This document shows, piece by piece, positions 6,809 to 9,317 of a stretch of DNA of 9,317 nucleotides. The stretch lies in contig CALERA010000051.1 of the NCBI GenBank assembly GCA_937908275.1, positions 1-9,317 on the forward strand, read 5' to 3'. Source of the stretch: an uncultured Desulfarculaceae bacterium (GTDB lineage Bacteria > Desulfobacterota > Desulfarculia > Desulfarculales > Desulfarculaceae). A program made the translations under genes and the position numbers. The notes beneath the pieces were generated by a model that did no database searches, was not told the DNA's origin, and saw nothing but the letters and a program-made list of their open reading frames with translations. Numbering within the stretch: the first letter of the stretch is position 1; each line of letters starts with the position of its first letter.

Positions 6809-7468
6809 ATGGACGGTCTGAAAATTCTGGTGGTGGACGACTCCGCCACCGCCCGCCACTACTTCACCGGCATGGTGGAGGAGTTGGGCCACCAGGCGGT
6901 CACGGTGGCCAACGCCAGCGACGCCCAGGACAAGCTGGCCCAGGAGCGTTTCGACCTGGTGCTCTGCGACCTGGTGATGCCGGGCATGGATGGACTGGAC
7001 CTGCTCAAGTCCCTGCGCCAGCAGGGCCAGGACCTGCCCTTCCTGCTGGTCACCTCCTATGGCTCCCTGGCCAGCGCGGTGCAGGCGGTCCGCCTGGGGG
7101 CCGACGACTACATCCTGCGCCCGGTCGATCCCGGCCTGCTGGCCCACCGCATCCAGGCGGTGCGCGAGCGCCACCAGGCCAACCTGGAAAAGCGCCTGCG
7201 CCAGGACCTGGAGGCGGCCCTGGCCACGGCCGGGGCGGTGGCCCACGAGCTGAACCAGCCCTTGATGGCCATCATGGCCTCGGCCGAGCTGATCGGCCTG
7301 ACCGAGGATCCGGCCCGCCTGCGGGAAATGGCCAGCACCATCGTGGAGCAGACCCAGCGCCTGGGCGAGGTCACCAACCGCCTGGTCAGCCTGGTGCGTT
7401 ATCAGGCCAAGCCCTACGTGGGCAACAGCGTCATCCTGGACCTCAAGGCCTCCAGCCGCAAGCCGTGA
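6809..7468 (+). CDS. response regulator receiver fused to HisKA dimerisation domain, no ATPase domain
   Basis: The protein has 219 residues; ATG 6809 has GGGAG 6 nt upstream. Residues 4-120 form a CheY-like receiver with acidic pair Asp10/Asp11, phosphoacceptor Asp54 in 'LCDLVMPGMDG', and Thr82. The conserved Lys that normally precedes Pro in the last loop is Arg104 ('LRPVDP'), an atypical change. Residues about 127-200 are a two-helix HisKA domain with His146 in 'AHELNQP', the phosphoacceptor box. The tail 'KPYVGNSVILDL' (201-212) resembles sequences I associate with similar deltaproteobacterial proteins. No N, G1 or G2 boxes of a kinase ATPase domain follow; the gene ends and the next begins in a GTGA overlap, so there is no room for a lost domain. 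It may pass phosphate between partners (Spo0B-like logic) or dimerise with another kinase; it has no DNA-binding domain. Confidence 0.9.
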   Translation: MDGLKILVVDDSATARHYFTGMVEELGHQAVTVANASDAQDKLAQERFDLVLCDLVMPGMDGLDLLKSLRQQGQDLPFLLVTSYGSLASAVQAVRLGADDYILRPVDPGLLAHRIQAVRERHQANLEKRLRQDLEAALATAGAVAHELNQPLMAIMASAELIGLTEDPARLREMASTIVEQTQRLGEVTNRLVSLVRYQAKPYVGNSVILDLKASSRKP

Positions 7469-7881
7469 CCACCCAGATGGGCATGGGCGCGCTCTCCAGC
7501 CAGGCACCGCGCCTGAACCTGGAGGCCCGCTGGCTCTGGGCCGGGGCGGACCTGCTGGTGCTGGTCACCGGCGGCCAGCGCCCCCACCTGGGCGCGGTGG
7601 CCATGGCCGCCCCCCGCCCCAGCCTGGCCGACCCCGGGACCACCAGCGCCACCGCCAGCGTCTTCTGCTATCCCGGGCACAAGGAGGACGAACTGGCCAA
7701 GGCCCTGGCCCTGCGCCTGGCCTCGGACCTGAATGTCAAGGTGACGGTGGCCGCCGGGGCGCACTGGGACGGCTTGGGACCGGACGACATCGCCCAGGTG
7801 CGGGCCAACGCCCTGGCCTTGGGGGAGCTGCTGCTGGCCGCGCTCCGGACCGAGCGCCCGGCGGGTGAGGAAACAGACTAG
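7465..7881 (+). CDS. LpdD-like protein (prenylated-flavin chaperone-like family)
   Basis: Read from GTG 7465 this is a 138-residue soluble protein; the GTG overlaps the TGA of the upstream gene (GTGA), and no clear ribosome binding site is seen, so translation is probably coupled. ATG codons at 7477 and 7483 are alternative starts. Key parts are 'LLVLVTGGQRPHLGAVAMA' (30-48), 'RPSLADP' (51-57), 'SATASVF' (61-67), 'GHKEDELA' (71-78) and 'VTVAAGAHWDGLGPDDI' (93-109). The 'TGG..PH.G' and 'TaGiH…(t/d)I' patterns match the small LpdD subunit of gallate decarboxylase systems and its wider family, proposed to help handle prenylated FMN for UbiD-type decarboxylases. No UbiD or UbiX gene is present here, so the role in this organism is open. 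Family assignment is from remembered motifs. Confidence 0.75.
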   Translation: MTTQMGMGALSSQAPRLNLEARWLWAGADLLVLVTGGQRPHLGAVAMAAPRPSLADPGTTSATASVFCYPGHKEDELAKALALRLASDLNVKVTVAAGAHWDGLGPDDIAQVRANALALGELLLAALRTERPAGEETD

Positions 7882-8387
7882 GGCTTGGCCGCGAGTCCCA
7901 GGCTGCGCAAGGGGCCGGCCAGGGGGCCTCGCCCCTGGGCCAGCTCGCTCAGGGCCTGCTCCAGGACCTGGGCCGGGGCCTGGCCCGCCGGCAGGGGCAA
8001 GCCCACCCGCCCGCGTTGCTGGTCGGCCGCGTCGCGCACCCGCAACACCAACTGCTCCCCGGACACCTCGGCCACCTCCAGGCCGCCGCCCTGAAAGCGC
8101 CCGGCCCAGACCTGGGGCCGCAGCCAGCCCACCCCGGGCAGGGTCCCCGCCGCCACCGCCACCCGCCGGGCCAGGTCGTCATTGGCCGCGCGCAGGGCCT
8201 CGCTCTCGCTGACCGGGCCGCGCCCGTCCCAGCCCACGGCCAGGGCCTGGCTCCGCTTCTGGGCGAAATCCTTGGGCGACAGCCCCAGGCTCTCCCAGGC
8301 CATCAGCTTTTGCATGACGTGGCGGCCGGCCTCGTCCAGGTCCTGGTCGGTGTCCAGCACCCGGCCGGCCAAGGTGGTGTAGCGCAT
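7878..8387 (-). CDS. unrecognised 169-residue protein downstream of lpd
   Basis: I do not recognise this protein. Its ATG lies 4 bp after the stop codon of the dihydrolipoyl dehydrogenase gene, with GGGAG and GAGG boxes inside the end of that gene, so the two are surely one transcript. It has no signal peptide, no membrane segment and no cysteine. Residues about 12-52 are predicted helical (DTDQDLDEAGRHVMQKLMAW region, then LSPKDFAQKRSQAL), residues about 60-82 look like a second helix (SESEALRAANDDLARR), and a Gly-rich beta-like region follows (about 83-135) before a C-terminal helix (about 138-152). Reading-frame support comes from tight operon spacing and codon use like its neighbours. Its stop codon shares CTAG with the convergent LpdD-like gene. 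A role linked to lipoyl-dependent enzymes is only suggested by position. Confidence 0.75.
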   Translation of the reverse strand: MRYTTLAGRVLDTDQDLDEAGRHVMQKLMAWESLGLSPKDFAQKRSQALAVGWDGRGPVSESEALRAANDDLARRVAVAAGTLPGVGWLRPQVWAGRFQGGGLEVAEVSGEQLVLRVRDAADQQRGRVGLPLPAGQAPAQVLEQALSELAQGRGPLAGPLRSLGLAAKP

Positions 8388-8391
8388 GGCC

Positions 8392-9317
8392 TCAGCTCCC
8401 GGTTGGGGTGGTGGCGTCCAGGCCGGCCTCGGCCGCCTCCTTGAGCCCCTCGCTCAGGGTGGGATGGGCGTGGATGGTGCGGGCGAAATCCGCCAGACGC
8501 GCCCCCAGGCGCAGGCCCAGGGTGCACTCGTGAATCATCTCCCCGGCGTGGGGACCCAGCAGGTGCGCGCCCAGCAGGCGGCCGTCGGCCGGGTCGTGGA
8601 CCAGGAGATATTGCCCGGCGATCTCGCCCTCGGCCTGGGCCTTGCCCAGTTGGCGCACCGGGAAGCCGGCCAGGTCCGCGGCCTGGCCCCGCTCCCGGGC
8701 CTGGGCCAGGGAGAGCCCCACCCAGGCCGCCTCGGGCCAGGTGAAGGCGGCCGAGGGCACCAGGTCGTAGGCCATGGCCTGGTCGCCGCCCAGGGCGTTG
8801 ATCGCCGCCGCCTCGGCCTCGGCGCTGGCCACGTGGGCCAGCATGGGCCGGGCCGGACCCAGGAGGTCGCCGATGGCATAGACCCCGGGCGCGCTGGTGG
8901 CCAGGTGGTCGTCCACCTTCACCGCGCCCTTGGGGTCGCAGGCCACCCCGGCCGCTTCGAGCCCCAGGTCCTCGGAGTTGGGCCGCCGCCCGGCGGCCAC
9001 CAGCACCAGTTCGGCCCGTAATTGCGCTGGCTTGCCGGCGGCCGGGGCCGCCACCAGGGGCGAGGGGGCCAGGCTTATCGCCAGGCCTGCGTCGTCCTCG
9101 GCCAGGGACTCCACCACGCAGCCCAGGTGGACCGCCACCCGGCGCTTCTTGAACTCGCGCAGCAGGAGCTTGCTGATCTCCGGCTCCAGGGACGGCAGGG
9201 GCAGCAAACGGTCCAGGGCCTCCACCAGGCTCACCTGGCAGCCCAGGGCCGCCAGGAGGGTGGCGAACTCGCAGCCCACCACCCCGCCGCCCACGATGCA
9301 GATCGAGGCCGGCAGGG
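8392..9317 (-). CDS. lpdA: dihydrolipoyl dehydrogenase, N-terminal part outside window
   Basis: The visible 307 residues are the NAD-binding and dimerisation parts of a dihydrolipoyl dehydrogenase (E3), a flavoprotein that reoxidises dihydrolipoyl groups of 2-oxoacid dehydrogenases or of the glycine cleavage H-protein using NAD+. Numbering from the right edge: 'IVGGGVVGCEFA' (7-18) is the NAD-binding turn, 'AGRRPN' (108-113) and 'VYAIGD' (145-150) mark the second FAD-contacting segment, and 'HAHPTLSE' (282-289) holds the catalytic His–Glu pair of the interface domain. The FAD-binding N-terminus and the redox disulfide lie beyond the window, so activity cannot be fully checked. A related flavin disulfide reductase such as mercuric reductase is less likely, because the HPTLSE box and lack of a C-terminal Cys pair favour E3. 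An unrecognised gene follows after 4 bp. Confidence 0.88.
   Translation of the reverse strand, partial: LPASICIVGGGVVGCEFATLLAALGCQVSLVEALDRLLPLPSLEPEISKLLLREFKKRRVAVHLGCVVESLAEDDAGLAISLAPSPLVAAPAAGKPAQLRAELVLVAAGRRPNSEDLGLEAAGVACDPKGAVKVDDHLATSAPGVYAIGDLLGPARPMLAHVASAEAEAAAINALGGDQAMAYDLVPSAAFTWPEAAWVGLSLAQARERGQAADLAGFPVRQLGKAQAEGEIAGQYLLVHDPADGRLLGAHLLGPHAGEMIHECTLGLRLGARLADFARTIHAHPTLSEGLKEAAEAGLDATTPTGS

Noticed and set aside
6772..7464. N-terminal extension of the LpdD-like frame back to 6772
   Set aside because: The extension is an out-of-frame reading of the receiver–HisKA gene. Homology to LpdD-like proteins begins only after about 7465, where a GTG overlaps the upstream stop.
7465..9317. 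Functional link between the LpdD-like gene and lpdA from the similar names
   Set aside because: LpdD belongs to gallate decarboxylase nomenclature and lpdA encodes dihydrolipoyl dehydrogenase; the genes are convergent and the name match is accidental.
1..9317. tRNA or rRNA genes, CRISPR array, insertion sequences, phage or toxin–antitoxin genes
   Set aside because: No such signature was seen on either strand; the whole window is accounted for by ordinary genes and short gaps.

Overview
The window is a GC-rich, gene-dense piece of bacterial chromosome. It has no RNA genes, mobile elements or CRISPR array. The best guess at the source is a GC-rich member of the Desulfobacterota (old Deltaproteobacteria), perhaps related to Desulfarculales. 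This rests on a RACo-type ferredoxin/ATPase that reactivates corrinoid proteins (typical of anaerobes with corrinoid methyltransferases), a DUF6599-like lipid-anchored or membrane-anchored protein, a receiver–HisKA protein with the 'KPYVG…ILDL' tail, and GC content. It is an inference; no rRNA or other marker gene is present.

Layout. On the minus strand, from right to left in the first two thirds: a gene for the corrinoid-activating ferredoxin/ATPase (4618-6591, GTG start, own candidate promoter), a hairpin terminator (about 4529-4567), a MATE-family multidrug/cation antiporter (3103-4500), a 136-bp leader rich in inverted repeats, a DUF318/YcgR-type permease (1866-2966, TTG start), its usual partner of the TIGR03943/YcgQ (DUF1980) family (1060-1869, ATGA overlap with the permease), and a membrane-anchored DUF6599-like protein (886 to beyond the left edge). 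Permease and partner both carry the same Cys/His cluster (CGCGHDH), which suggests a shared metal-related function.

A divergent intergenic region (6592-6808) separates the corrinoid activator from a plus-strand two-gene operon: a receiver domain joined to a histidine-kinase dimerisation domain but lacking any ATPase domain (6809-7468), and a short LpdD-like protein (7465-7881; the LpdD family is proposed to act as a chaperone for prenylated-flavin UbiD-type decarboxylases), joined by a GTGA overlap. Candidate promoters for the two directions stand back to back, their -35 boxes 4 bp apart.

The plus operon meets a minus-strand operon tail to tail at a shared CTAG: the end of a dihydrolipoyl dehydrogenase gene (8392 to the right edge) followed after 4 bp by an unrecognised 169-residue protein (7878-8387). 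The strongest points for follow-up are the repeated metal-binding motif, the alternative-pairing leader in front of the permease, and the kinase-like protein without a catalytic domain paired to an LpdD-like protein. I see no complete, clearly novel system.
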